The notes under the pieces are model-generated. The model saw only the letters and a program-made list of their open reading frames with translations, was not told where the DNA came from and ran no database searches. A program made the translations under genes and the position numbers. Positions 40,307 through 49,473 of a DNA stretch of 64,000 bases are shown here, in pieces; within the stretch, counting starts at the first letter, position 1, and each line of letters starts with the position of its first letter. This DNA is from Candidatus Bodocaedibacter vickermanii (GTDB lineage Bacteria; Pseudomonadota; Alphaproteobacteria; UBA6184), in the NCBI RefSeq assembly GCF_014896945.1, contig NZ_CP054719.1:62001-126000 (forward strand). Direction: 5' to 3'.

Positions 40307-42507
40307 TCGAATTTATTGCTGCGTGGAAAACCATTAGGGGCTAGTCGACCAGACTGGCCTCTTTTTACATTCCAGCGATCAAGGTTTGTTTCTTTACGCG
40401 TACCATTACCACTTTTCCACGTTAAGCCGTCGGCCATGTTGAAAATTTTAAAATCAGACATGCCGCCTTGTAAATACTTTTGGAACATAACGCCGCGCCC
40501 TCGGTTCATGATGGGAATTTCATTAATTGCAAATACAATCATTTTGCGATTTTCGCCAAATACAGCAATACTGTCTCCAGTTATTGGTATGCACTTGAGT
40601 GCAACAACAGCATCGGAAACATTCAATAATTGCTTACCATTCTTGGTTTGAGATAGCAATTGAGAGGTCTCTAAACGGAATCCACGACCATCGGACGCGG
40701 CAACGATAAATTGTTGTGTTTCGTCTTTTGGATACAGAAATAACGCAATGATTTCTTCTTTTGCTTCGACTTCAATCATCAAGCGCAAAGGCTCACCAAA
40801 GCCGCGACCACCGGGAAGTTTATCACAGGGTAGGGTGTAGCTTTTACCAAAGGAGGTAAAGATGATCAGCTTGTCGGTAGTTTCAGCCTGTAAAACGTAA
40901 CCTTCTTGATCGCCTTCTTTATACTTAAAGTCTGCGGAATCTGTGGTGTGCCCCTTGATCGTTCGGATCCAACCTTTGTCGGAACAAACGACAGTGATGG
41001 GTTCTTTTTCGATAAAATCAATCAGATTGATCTGAACATCTGCGATATCATGATGAATGTCTGAACGTCTCAGTCCTCGTGGGTCTTTTTCAAAATACTT
41101 ACGTAAGCTTTGAATTTCGTTTTTGATGGTTTTAGTTTGCAACGTGGGTGTTACGATAAGATTTTCTTTTTCGGCTTTTTCAGCTGATAATGCATCGAAT
41201 TCTTTTCGTAATTCCATCTCTTCTAATTTACGAAGTGACCTTAGTCGCATATTCAAAATTGCTTCGGCTTGAATATCATTCAAATCGAACCTGGACATCA
41301 ACATAGGTTTTGGTTCGTCTTCTTCGCGGATAATGCGAATGACTTCGTCTAAATTTAAGTATGCAATTAGAAAACCAGAAAGAAGATTTAGTCGGTCTTC
41401 GATTTTCTTTAGACGATACCGTGTGCGGCGATCTAATACTTGGAAGCGATGGGTAAGATAACTGTTGAGGATTTCTTTTAAGCCCATGACAACAGGACGC
41501 AGATTGCTGTCGAGTATGTTTAAATTAACACTGAATCGGGCTTCTAATTCCGTATTTTTATAAAGAAATTCCATGATCAAACTTGCATCAATGGATGAAG
41601 ATTTTGGTTCAATGATGATGCGAATATCTTCGGATGATTCATCGCGAATGTCATTGATTAGGGGAAGCTTTTTTGCTTCCATCAACTGACCAAACTTTTC
41701 TAACAAACGGCTTTTTGGAACGCTGTAGGGAATTTCCGTAATGATGATGTGGTATTTTCCGCGTTCTAGCTGTTCAACGGTATACGTAGAGCGGATGCGT
41801 ACTGTACCTTTTCCTTCGCCATATATTTCAGTCAGGGTTTTGTGATCCACATACAGTTGACCCCCTGTTGGAAAATCGGGACCTTTGATGTGAGTCAAGA
41901 TTTCGGCAAGCTCGATGTTTGGAGTGTCTAACACTGCTAATAAAGCGTTGCAGATTTCAATGATGTTGTGTGGTGGAATATTTGTGGCCATACCCACAGC
42001 AATCCCGGATGCCCCATTTGCTAATAGATTGGGGAATCCAGCCGGAAGAACTTTGGGTTCATTGGATTCACCATCATAGGTGCCCTTAAAATCCACAGAG
42101 TTTTCATCTAATCCTTCGAATAGGAACATTGCAATGTCTGTAAGTCTGGCTTCGGTATAACGCATTGCAGCCGCGTTATCGCCATCGATGTTACCAAAGT
42201 TACCTTGCCCTTCGATTAATGGATAGCGTAGCGAGAAATCTTGAGCTAATCGGACGAGGGCGTCATATACGGCGACATCTCCGTGAGGGTGGAATTTACC
42301 GATTACGTCTCCGACAACTCGGGCGCATTTTTTGTATCCAGAATCTGGGTTCAGTTTCAATTCACGCATAGCGAATAATAGGCGACGATGCACGGGTTTT
42401 AATCCGTCACGCACATCTGGCAGTGACCTGGACATAATAGTAGACAACGCATAGGAGAGGTATTTTTCGCCTAAGGTTTCTTGAAATGAACGCTCGATAA
42501 TATCCAT
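40303..42507 (-). CDS. parC: DNA topoisomerase IV subunit A
   Basis: DNA-cleaving subunit that decatenates daughter chromosomes, 734 aa, usual for alphaproteobacterial ParC. Catalytic Tyr117 in [10 protein letters not shown]. In the quinolone region ([13 protein letters not shown]) the residues matching E. coli Ser80 and Glu84 are Val78 and Asp82. A C-terminal beta-pinwheel with divergent repeats starts around 500. It is ParC rather than GyrA because the full GyrA-box (QRRGGKG-type) is missing and the protein is short. Confidence 0.95.
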   Translation of the reverse strand: MDIIERSFQETLGEKYLSYALSTIMSRSLPDVRDGLKPVHRRLLFAMRELKLNPDSGYKKCARVVGDVIGKFHPHGDVAVYDALVRLAQDFSLRYPLIEGQGNFGNIDGDNAAAMRYTEARLTDIAMFLFEGLDENSVDFKGTYDGESNEPKVLPAGFPNLLANGASGIAVGMATNIPPHNIIEICNALLAVLDTPNIELAEILTHIKGPDFPTGGQLYVDHKTLTEIYGEGKGTVRIRSTYTVEQLERGKYHIIITEIPYSVPKSRLLEKFGQLMEAKKLPLINDIRDESSEDIRIIIEPKSSSIDASLIMEFLYKNTELEARFSVNLNILDSNLRPVVMGLKEILNSYLTHRFQVLDRRTRYRLKKIEDRLNLLSGFLIAYLNLDEVIRIIREEDEPKPMLMSRFDLNDIQAEAILNMRLRSLRKLEEMELRKEFDALSAEKAEKENLIVTPTLQTKTIKNEIQSLRKYFEKDPRGLRRSDIHHDIADVQINLIDFIEKEPITVVCSDKGWIRTIKGHTTDSADFKYKEGDQEGYVLQAETTDKLIIFTSFGKSYTLPCDKLPGGRGFGEPLRLMIEVEAKEEIIALFLYPKDETQQFIVAASDGRGFRLETSQLLSQTKNGKQLLNVSDAVVALKCIPITGDSIAVFGENRKMIVFAINEIPIMNRGRGVMFQKYLQGGMSDFKIFNMADGLTWKSGNGTRKETNLDRWNVKRGQSGRLAPNGFPRSNKFD

Positions 42508-42771
42508 GGGTGTGTTTAATTCCTGAACATGCTTATAAACATGACAGCATATTACATTGTTTTAGACAAAAAGTTAATCAGAAAGATGAACACATTGAGT
42601 GAGTAACTGTTTAAGTGTCCGTTGAAATATGATCCTAGTCATCACCAGAATATCCTATGCTTTATTCTTTCAAGTTTCTGAATGCCAATTTTTATTTTCA
42701 AACATCCCCTCTTGAAAAAACGAAGTCTGTCCCTATTGAACAAGTTCGATCAACACAATTAGGGAGAGATG
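42508..42771. other. intergenic region between parC and the first kinase-like gene
   Basis: 264 bases holding the divergent promoters of parC (-) and the 42772 gene (+). TTGAAA occurs at 42622-42627 but without a well-spaced -10. AGGGAGAG at 42761-42768 is the ribosome site. No RNA gene or strong hairpin is evident. Confidence 0.5.
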
Positions 42772-44139
42772 ATGTTGAAATTACGATATGGATTATTGGT
42801 GACAGTGTTGGGGCATTTTCTGGTGCCGAAGGTTATTGGATCGGAAATCGTTGAAGACTGCGAGCCGTCTACACCGTTAGGTGTGAATTCTCAAGAAATG
42901 CTTAAGGATAAAACTACCAAAATAACGCCGGGTAAGAAAGTTGCAAAGATTCAAGCAGATATGTTGACGCCTAATCGAGTTAAAGAGGCATTAGGAAATG
43001 ATGTTTTTGCTAAATTGGACGGGATTCTTTGGGATGATGTATCAAGCCCTGATACAGATTTTGAATCTCCTAACAAACGAGCATTAGTTCGTAAATTAAG
43101 AACACTCTGTGCAAAATCTTCGACAGCGAAATCTCAAACATATTTGGGTGAGGTGCTAAAGTTAAGAGAAGAAATGTTACGCGTACATGCGGAAAGATTA
43201 ATAGAGCATTCAAAAGATTATTTTCAACAATTATTTCCAAAGGCGACTATTTCTTTTCATGAAAAGTTAAATGGAGATCAATTGGGTACAAAAGTATTAA
43301 TCGAACAGAAGGGCAGAAGCGTTACATACTATGTGAAGACCCATTCTGGCGGCATTAAGAAATCAGGAAGTTCTGCTGCTGAAACAGTGAATCCAAAGGA
43401 GCTTTTGACGTATGCGTTATTAGAGGCGTTACACTTTGGGCCAGGCGTTCATTTCTTTGGACGAGATAAGCAACACTTATACATTGCGACCAAGGATATC
43501 AATACTGATGGGCAATTCACTGAGTATAGTCTTGTAAAACAGGATAACGTTAAGGCAGTGTTTGGAGCGTTAACTGACGTAGATTTAAAGCAATTAAACC
43601 CAGAGGTTGTTGAATCTATGATTGCGCAAGATATCGTTGCTCAAAATTTTATTCGAATGATGAGCGTTCTGGATTTATTTGCACGATTAATACGATTAAC
43701 GGATCTTCAAACAAATGGTGGAAATTTTGGATTTGTTCAATTTTCTGATCATGAGTCGTTTTTATCTTTGTTAAAAATTATTGATTTTAGATTGGTGGCG
43801 GAAAAGTATTTCCAACGTGTCCATCAAGGAGATTGGGATCTGTTCTTAAGTGGTGAAGGTTTTTTTGAAGATAATTTAGACGAGCGAGTGGAATATATTC
43901 TGCAAAAGAGAGACGTTGCGTTACGAACAAAATTAGCAACTGATATTTTTCAACACGAATTGGCAGAGTGGACTAATGTGATGAGTGCGGCTATTGAAAA
44001 GGTTAAAAACGCAATTGAGTTGCTAAGTGAAGTTTCAGAAAAGGATAAAGCTGATTTATTTCGAAAGCTGGATGATGATGCAAAAATTTTAATAGAAAAC
44101 TTTAATTTTTTTCACAGAGAGTTAGGTTTAACAGGGTGA
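42772..44139 (+). CDS. exported kinase-like protein, paralogue 1
   Basis: Unknown function, 455 aa. ATG 42772 is favoured over 42769 by its distance from AGGGAG. Signal peptide MLKLRYGLLVTVLGHFLVP with likely cleavage before SEIVED. From about residue 165 the pattern resembles a protein-kinase fold: a beta hairpin, Lys189 in YYVKTHS, a Glu in PKELLTYALL, a hinge strand (LYIATKD), then Asp311 in TDLQTNGGNFGF and an IDFR motif. The order Lys-Glu-D(x6)N-DF(R) is what suggests a kinase; no database match was possible. Most divergent of three tandem paralogues, with a unique N-terminal half. Followed by a terminator. Confidence 0.7.
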   Translation: MLKLRYGLLVTVLGHFLVPKVIGSEIVEDCEPSTPLGVNSQEMLKDKTTKITPGKKVAKIQADMLTPNRVKEALGNDVFAKLDGILWDDVSSPDTDFESPNKRALVRKLRTLCAKSSTAKSQTYLGEVLKLREEMLRVHAERLIEHSKDYFQQLFPKATISFHEKLNGDQLGTKVLIEQKGRSVTYYVKTHSGGIKKSGSSAAETVNPKELLTYALLEALHFGPGVHFFGRDKQHLYIATKDINTDGQFTEYSLVKQDNVKAVFGALTDVDLKQLNPEVVESMIAQDIVAQNFIRMMSVLDLFARLIRLTDLQTNGGNFGFVQFSDHESFLSLLKIIDFRLVAEKYFQRVHQGDWDLFLSGEGFFEDNLDERVEYILQKRDVALRTKLATDIFQHELAEWTNVMSAAIEKVKNAIELLSEVSEKDKADLFRKLDDDAKILIENFNFFHRELGLTG

Positions 44140-44146
44140 ATTCTAT

Positions 44147-44170
44147 AGGGCTCTTTGGAGCCCTTTTTTT
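44147..44170 (+). terminator. intrinsic terminator after paralogue 1
   Basis: AGGGCTC (44147-44153) pairs with GAGCCCT (44158-44164) around TTTG, then T's to 44170. A sister copy lies at 45652-45678. Confidence 0.9.
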
Positions 44171-44186
44171 ACGAAGATAATTTCAG

Positions 44187-44214
44187 TTGAAAAGTTATAT
44201 GTGCAGCGTATAAT
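44187..44214 (+). promoter_or_regulatory. promoter of paralogue 2
   Basis: TTGAAA (44187-44192), 16-base spacer, perfect TATAAT (44209-44214), 55 bases before the ATG. The same hexamers and spacing occur before paralogue 3 at 45695-45722, so the promoter was duplicated with the gene. Confidence 0.75.
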
Positions 44215-44268
44215 CCCCACAGGAGACGTTCGTAGTATAACTAGCATTTAGTTTCACAGGAAAACATC

Positions 44269-45645
44269 ATGAAACATTTGAGACATATTCTATTAGCCAC
44301 AACTATCCTAGGGAGTGCAGAAGCGGCAGCGGCGGCTGAGGCATTCGGGGATGCATCACCTGTTCGACCTGGAAGTGTTGAAGTTGTTAAACCAACGCCA
44401 GGGGAAAAGGTTGCATTAAAACAACGTGAAGTGTTTGTAAAAGAACGATTCATCGAAGTGTTTGGCGCTGAGGCAGTTGATGAGTTAGGAGTCGATTGGG
44501 AAATATTAGGAGATGTGACAGTTTCATTTGAACATTCTCAGAAGCGTCATGGAACTCATAGAATAAAGCAATTCATGAAACTGCAAGCTCGCTATCATTC
44601 GGGGAAGGAGACGTTTGAAAGATTAAACTATACACTATCCACTGTGTTAACCGCTCAAGAAATGGTTCACCTAGCTCGCTTGGAAGATCATGCCAGGATA
44701 TACTTTCAATCAAAATATTCCAGTGCAACTGTAAAATTTTCACCGAAGTTGGACGGCGTACAGTTGGGGAGTATAGCTCGTGTTGAGCTAGATGGGGGCG
44801 AGGTAAAAAAGTATTATATAAAAATACATTCTAATGGACTGGCCTCTGAACGGAGTTCTACAGCAGGAGTTCTCAATCCAATAGAGTTGCTAGTTTACAA
44901 AGTTCTGGCAGGATTCGGATTGGGGAGTGAGACTCATTTCTTTGGACGCGATGAGTCCAACTTTTATATTGCGACGCTGGATGCAAGTGCGGAAGGTAGA
45001 TTTGAAGAATATAGCAAAGTTGATCGTAAAAACCGGGCAACAACAGCCCCCGTATGGGGCGCTTTAAGCACCACTTTAGTGGAAGATGATAGAGCAAATG
45101 AAGACAATACTGAAGCCGTTGAACGAGTGATTGCCGAAGATCCGTTAGCGCAAAGCTTTATTCATCAAATGTCATTGTTAGATGTATTAGCACGTTTGAT
45201 GGTTTTAACCGATTTACAAACGAATGGAGGGAATTTTGGGTTCATCTATAACGATACTGGATTGCCAACGCTTAAAGTTATTGATTTCAGATTGGCAGAA
45301 GTAACACGAGCAGAAGAGTATGAATTTACTGAATCAAGATTCGGGGGATTTTTACGTGGCAATGGATTCTTTCGTTATGCTTCTGCTGACGAAGCTGTGT
45401 GTTATGCCTTACGAAACCGCCCCAAAGCGTTGCGTGTTGCAGAAACGTTAAAGGTATTTGAAACTCAGTTGTTAGAATGGGAAGAGAAGATCGAACAGGC
45501 AAAGAGGGAAACAATCGAAGCATTGATCACCGCCAAACTTTCGACTATTGAAATGGAACGTTTGGGTAAGGAGTTGGAAACTCATACAGAGATCTTGAAA
45601 GGAAGCTTTGCGATGTTTGAGCGATTGCTGAGAGAGTATAAATAG
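44269..45645 (+). CDS. exported kinase-like protein, paralogue 2
   Basis: Unknown function, 458 aa, closely similar to paralogue 3. Signal peptide MKHLRHILLATTILGS with cleavage in the Ala-rich stretch (AEAAAAA, about 17-24). A helical region (45-150) is followed by the kinase-like part: Lys185 in YYIKIHS, Glu206 in NPIELLVY, hinge NFYIATLDA, Asp315 and Asn322 in TDLQTNGGNFGF, and Asp339 in VIDFR. A helical C-terminal tail (390-458) looks coiled-coil. Own promoter and terminator. Export means any kinase activity would act in the periplasm, on the surface or in a host; ATP supply argues for a host target, but this is speculation. Confidence 0.7.
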   Translation: MKHLRHILLATTILGSAEAAAAAEAFGDASPVRPGSVEVVKPTPGEKVALKQREVFVKERFIEVFGAEAVDELGVDWEILGDVTVSFEHSQKRHGTHRIKQFMKLQARYHSGKETFERLNYTLSTVLTAQEMVHLARLEDHARIYFQSKYSSATVKFSPKLDGVQLGSIARVELDGGEVKKYYIKIHSNGLASERSSTAGVLNPIELLVYKVLAGFGLGSETHFFGRDESNFYIATLDASAEGRFEEYSKVDRKNRATTAPVWGALSTTLVEDDRANEDNTEAVERVIAEDPLAQSFIHQMSLLDVLARLMVLTDLQTNGGNFGFIYNDTGLPTLKVIDFRLAEVTRAEEYEFTESRFGGFLRGNGFFRYASADEAVCYALRNRPKALRVAETLKVFETQLLEWEEKIEQAKRETIEALITAKLSTIEMERLGKELETHTEILKGSFAMFERLLREYK

Positions 45646-45651
45646 GATTCT

Positions 45652-45678
45652 AAAGGGGCTCTTTTGAGTCCCTTTTTT
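45652..45678 (+). terminator. intrinsic terminator after paralogue 2
   Basis: GGGGCTC (45655-45661) pairs with GAGTCCC (45666-45672, one G-U) around TTTT, extended by AAA/TTT and followed by T's to 45678. Confidence 0.88.
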
Positions 45679-45694
45679 ACGAAGATAATTTCAG

Positions 45695-45722
45695 TTGAAA
45701 AGTCATATGAGAGCCCTATAAT
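45695..45722 (+). promoter_or_regulatory. promoter of paralogue 3
   Basis: TTGAAA (45695-45700), 16-base spacer, TATAAT (45717-45722), 56 bases before ATG 45778. Duplicate of the promoter at 44187. Confidence 0.75.
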
Positions 45723-45777
45723 CCCTACAGGAGATGCGTTCATAATATAACTAGTTTTAGTTCCACAGGAAGACACA

Positions 45778-47154
45778 ATGAAACATTTGAGATATATTCT
45801 ATTAGCCACAACGATCTTAGGGCGCGCAGAAGCGGCAGCCCCGGCTGAGGCATTCGGCGTTGAATCACCAGTTCGACATGGAACCGTTGCAGTTGTTAAG
45901 CCAACGCCAGGTGAAAAGGTTGCATTAAAACAACGTGAAGTGCTTGTAAAAGAGCGATTTGTCGAACTATTTGGTGCTGAGGCAATTGAAGAGTTAGGGA
46001 TCAATTGGGAAACGTTAGGTGATGAGACGACTTCATTTGATCATCCGGACAAACGTAACGCGTTGCATAGCGTTAAAGGGTTTTTAAGGCGTCAAGCTCG
46101 GACACACAGAGATAGTGAAGCATTTGAATTGCTACATACCGATGTTTTGCGATTGTCTGAAAGTATCCTTATCGTTCATGAAGATCGACTTATGGAGCAC
46201 ACAGCGAAATACTTTAGTCGTTTGTTCCTAGATAGTAGCATTGCTTTTCAATCTAAGAAAGGTGGAGATCAACTTGGAACTGTTGCACTTGTAACGTGTA
46301 AAGATGAAACTGTACATAAATATTATGTTAAGACCCATTCAAAAGGATTAAAAACGTCACATAGCTCTGGAGTCAAAAGACTAGACCCAATAGAGCTATT
46401 AGTCTATAAAATTTTAGAAAATTTTGAAGTGGGGAGTGAGTCTCATTTCTTTGGACGCGATGAGTCCAATTTTTATATTGCGACGCTGGATGCAAGTTCG
46501 GAAGGTAGATTCGAGGAATATAGCAAAGTTGACCGTAAAAATCGGGCAACAACAGCCCCCGTATGGGGTGCTTTAAGCACCACTTTAGTGGAAGATGATA
46601 AAGAAAATGAAGACAATGCTGAAGCTGTTGAACGAGTGATTGAAACAGATCCTTTGGCACAAAGTTTTGTTCATCAAATGTCATTGTTAGATGCATTGGC
46701 ACGATTAATAAAGTTAATCGATTTACAAACAAATGGAGGGAATTTTGGGTTCATCCATAACGATACTGGATTGCCAACTCTTAAAGTTATCGATTTTAGA
46801 CTGGCTGATGTAACTCATGCGGATGAATATCAATTTACTGATGCGACGTTTGCAGGGTTCATGAGAGGCAATGGATTCTTTCGTTATGCTTCTGCTGACG
46901 AAGCTGTGTGTTATGCCTTACGAAACCGTCCAAAAGCATTGCGTGTTGCAGAAACGTTAAAGGTATTTGAAGCTCAGTTTTTAGGATGGGAAAAAAAGAT
47001 CGAACATGCGAAAGGAGAAACAATCGAAGCGTTGATCACCGCCAAATTTTCGCCTATTGAAATGGAACGTCTGATTCGAGAATTGGAAACTCATACAGAG
47101 ATCTTGAAAAGAAGCTTTGCGATGTTTGAGCGATTGCTGAGAGAGTATAAATAG
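45778..47154 (+). CDS. exported kinase-like protein, paralogue 3
   Basis: Unknown function, 458 aa. Signal peptide MKHLRYILLATTILGR then an Ala/Pro-rich cleavage region. The kinase-like residues are kept: Lys185 in YYVKTHS, PIELLVY, hinge NFYIATLDA, Asp315 in IDLQTNGGNFGF and an IDFR motif. DNA of paralogues 2 and 3 is nearly identical across the hinge region (44940-45070 vs 46443-46575) but clearly diverged at residues 85-180, so the two share a core and differ in what may be a target-recognition part. It converges on degQ 43 bases away. Confidence 0.7.
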   Translation: MKHLRYILLATTILGRAEAAAPAEAFGVESPVRHGTVAVVKPTPGEKVALKQREVLVKERFVELFGAEAIEELGINWETLGDETTSFDHPDKRNALHSVKGFLRRQARTHRDSEAFELLHTDVLRLSESILIVHEDRLMEHTAKYFSRLFLDSSIAFQSKKGGDQLGTVALVTCKDETVHKYYVKTHSKGLKTSHSSGVKRLDPIELLVYKILENFEVGSESHFFGRDESNFYIATLDASSEGRFEEYSKVDRKNRATTAPVWGALSTTLVEDDKENEDNAEAVERVIETDPLAQSFVHQMSLLDALARLIKLIDLQTNGGNFGFIHNDTGLPTLKVIDFRLADVTHADEYQFTDATFAGFMRGNGFFRYASADEAVCYALRNRPKALRVAETLKVFEAQFLGWEKKIEHAKGETIEALITAKFSPIEMERLIRELETHTEILKRSFAMFERLLREYK

Positions 47155-47197
47155 ATTACATCGAGGGGGAGGAAATAACGACCCCCCCGTTCTTGCT

Positions 47198-48616
47198 TTA
47201 TTGAGATAATGGCAAAGCTTCAAGAGTTGTACCAGCCCCAGCCCGACGCAGTAATAATAATACGGACAGTTTCTTTTGAGCGACGGCTTGTTTTAATAAA
47301 CGTTCAACATCATCAATATTAGATACGGGAATACTATCAACAGTTTCAATAATATCACCGGGTCGAATATCAACGTCTTCTTGATTTTCATCGGGGGCAA
47401 AATTTTCAATGATGACACCTGTTGTTGCAGCGGAAAACCCATAAGCAATTGCAAGTTGTTGTGTTAAATTCTTTAAATACAATCCAACTGATTCAACAGT
47501 GGATGAAGCAACGGACATATTTTTTTCATTCGAGAAATAAATTAATTCTTCTTTTTCTGTGGAGGGGGTTAAAGAGACCGTTACCTTAATCATTTTTCCA
47601 TCGCGTAACATATCGATTGGCAAGGGCGTATTGATAGGAAGCGTTTTCACAACATAACGTAACGTTGGTGCGCTATCAATAACATGCCCATTAACACTAA
47701 GGATAATATCCCCAGTTTTTAATCCGGCGTTAAAAGCTGAAGAGTTTTGAAATACTTCTTTTATAACAACTCCAGAGAGTTCTTTTAACCCTTTGTTTTT
47801 CATGATTTTTTCATCAATGTCTTGAATATCAACACCCAAAGAGCCCCTGGATGTTACAGTTTTTTTAGTGCGAATTTCATCCAAAATAGGTCTGACTTTT
47901 TCAGCAGGGACGCAAAATCCAATACCAACACTGTGTTCATCATGACCAAAGTTACTGGAAGACATGCCCACCATTAGACCGTTTTCATCAGTTACAGGAC
48001 CCCCAGACAGACCAGGGTTTAAATTTCCATCTAATTGAAACAATCCGCGCGTGATTCCGTCTGGAAAGTTACGAGTAGACATAATTAAATCATTTACGCT
48101 GATGTTGCGGTTTATGGCAGCTACAAAACAACGTACAATGCTGTGATCAAATCCTAAAGGATGACCAAATGCAAATAGCGATTGAGTAGGGATCACTTTT
48201 GTTGAATCTCCCCAAGATATGGTTGGGAAATTTGTTCCGTCGATTTTAAGGACAAGGATGTCTAAAAATCGGTCGTATCCAATAATTTTGGCCGCATGTT
48301 CTTTGCCATCAGATAAGATGACGGTAATTTTCTGGATTCGGGCGCCTTCTTCACCCAGGACGTGTAGGTTGGTTGCGATGTAACCTTCTGAATGAAAAAT
48401 GAATCCAGAGCCGAAAATAACTTCCCCAGTTACTTTGTCACCTTTACGTACAAATTGCATGTAATTGTTATCAGAAGTGATAGCATTGTCAACTGATCTG
48501 GAGACATTAATTCGAACGACTGTGCTTAATACTTTTTTTGCAACGGGGTAGGAAATGTTTCCAAACACAGTTGGTAATAAGCATAAGATAAAAAATGATT
48601 TAAATATGGTGTTCAT
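47198..48616 (-). CDS. DegQ/DegP-family serine protease linked to hflKC
   Basis: Periplasmic protease, 472 aa. Signal peptide MNTIFKSFFILCLLPTVFG. Triad His85 (TNLHVL), Asp119 (FLDILVL) and Ser204 (NPGLSGGP); the usual Asn before the Ser is Leu. Two PDZ domains, about 255-345 and 365-465. Third gene of hflK-hflC-degQ, a frequent alphaproteobacterial arrangement; it starts 14 bases after hflC. It differs from the DegP-like gene at 25413 by lacking the Met-rich insertion before the triad. Confidence 0.9.
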   Translation of the reverse strand: MNTIFKSFFILCLLPTVFGNISYPVAKKVLSTVVRINVSRSVDNAITSDNNYMQFVRKGDKVTGEVIFGSGFIFHSEGYIATNLHVLGEEGARIQKITVILSDGKEHAAKIIGYDRFLDILVLKIDGTNFPTISWGDSTKVIPTQSLFAFGHPLGFDHSIVRCFVAAINRNISVNDLIMSTRNFPDGITRGLFQLDGNLNPGLSGGPVTDENGLMVGMSSSNFGHDEHSVGIGFCVPAEKVRPILDEIRTKKTVTSRGSLGVDIQDIDEKIMKNKGLKELSGVVIKEVFQNSSAFNAGLKTGDIILSVNGHVIDSAPTLRYVVKTLPINTPLPIDMLRDGKMIKVTVSLTPSTEKEELIYFSNEKNMSVASSTVESVGLYLKNLTQQLAIAYGFSAATTGVIIENFAPDENQEDVDIRPGDIIETVDSIPVSNIDDVERLLKQAVAQKKLSVLLLLRRAGAGTTLEALPLSQ

Positions 48617-48630
48617 GATGTTTCTGTGAA

Positions 48631-49473
48631 TTATAACCCTTGTAATGCTTCAGAATCGGTACTTAGATACAACGGTGTATCTGTTTGTATAGATTCCTGT
48701 AACAACCGCATTTTTTGAATAAACTCTGCAAATTTTCTATCTTGTCCATAGGCGTCTGTCAAGAGCTTCGTTGCCGTTGCTTCTGCAGTACCTTCTAAAA
48801 CCATCGCTTGACGGCGGGCATCAGATAAGATGTTTGTAACTTGCTTATCGGCATCTGCACGAATGATTAAAGCACGTTCTTCGCCCTCGGCACGTAACAG
48901 TTTAGCTTCTCGTTCGCGATCACTTTGCATACGCGAAAATATTGCTTTGCTGTTTTCAGGGGGGAGATCAGCTTTTCGAATCCTGACATCGACGAGTTCA
49001 ATCCCAAATTCTGCCACGGTTTCACGAATGTCTGTAATGATTTCTTCTAAAATTTGTACGCGTTTAACGGAAAGAAGCTCACTTAATGAACTTTGTCCCA
49101 AGGCACTTTGTAAACGCCCCATAATGATTGGAACTAAACGATTTTGAACGTTTTGTTCGTTTCGAACAGATTTAAAGAATTTTAATGGATCGGAGATGCT
49201 ATATCGTACATATGAATCCAACACCAAGAACTTTTGATCGCCTAAAGTTATTCTGCGGGGGGGCAAATCATAGCTAAGTAAGCGACGATCGATTTTTACA
49301 ATGCTTTGAACAAAGGGAACTTTGAAAGACAAACCGGGCTCTTTGATTGTTCGAATGTATTCACCAAATTGCAATACGATGACTTGTTCTGTTTGCATGA
49401 CGATAAAAACGGATTGAAAAAATATAAATAAGGCTCCAAATAGTAAAGCACCATAATAGTGAATTTTGGACAT
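48631..49473 (-). CDS. hflC: HflC, subunit of the HflKC membrane complex
   Basis: SPFH/prohibitin-family membrane protein that, with HflK, encloses and modulates the FtsH protease; 280 aa, usual length. One N-terminal membrane helix (about 5-25), then the SPFH domain (QTEQVIVLQFGEYIRTIKEPGL) and a long helix with VDVRIRKADLPPENSKAIFSRM. Its ATG overlaps the hflK stop by one base. ftsH itself is not in the window. Confidence 0.95.
   Translation of the reverse strand: MSKIHYYGALLFGALFIFFQSVFIVMQTEQVIVLQFGEYIRTIKEPGLSFKVPFVQSIVKIDRRLLSYDLPPRRITLGDQKFLVLDSYVRYSISDPLKFFKSVRNEQNVQNRLVPIIMGRLQSALGQSSLSELLSVKRVQILEEIITDIRETVAEFGIELVDVRIRKADLPPENSKAIFSRMQSDREREAKLLRAEGEERALIIRADADKQVTNILSDARRQAMVLEGTAEATATKLLTDAYGQDRKFAEFIQKMRLLQESIQTDTPLYLSTDSEALQGL

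Noticed and set aside
42657..42854. 65-codon frame upstream of paralogue 1
   Set aside because: Overlaps the well-supported gene start in another frame, with no ribosome site or homology.
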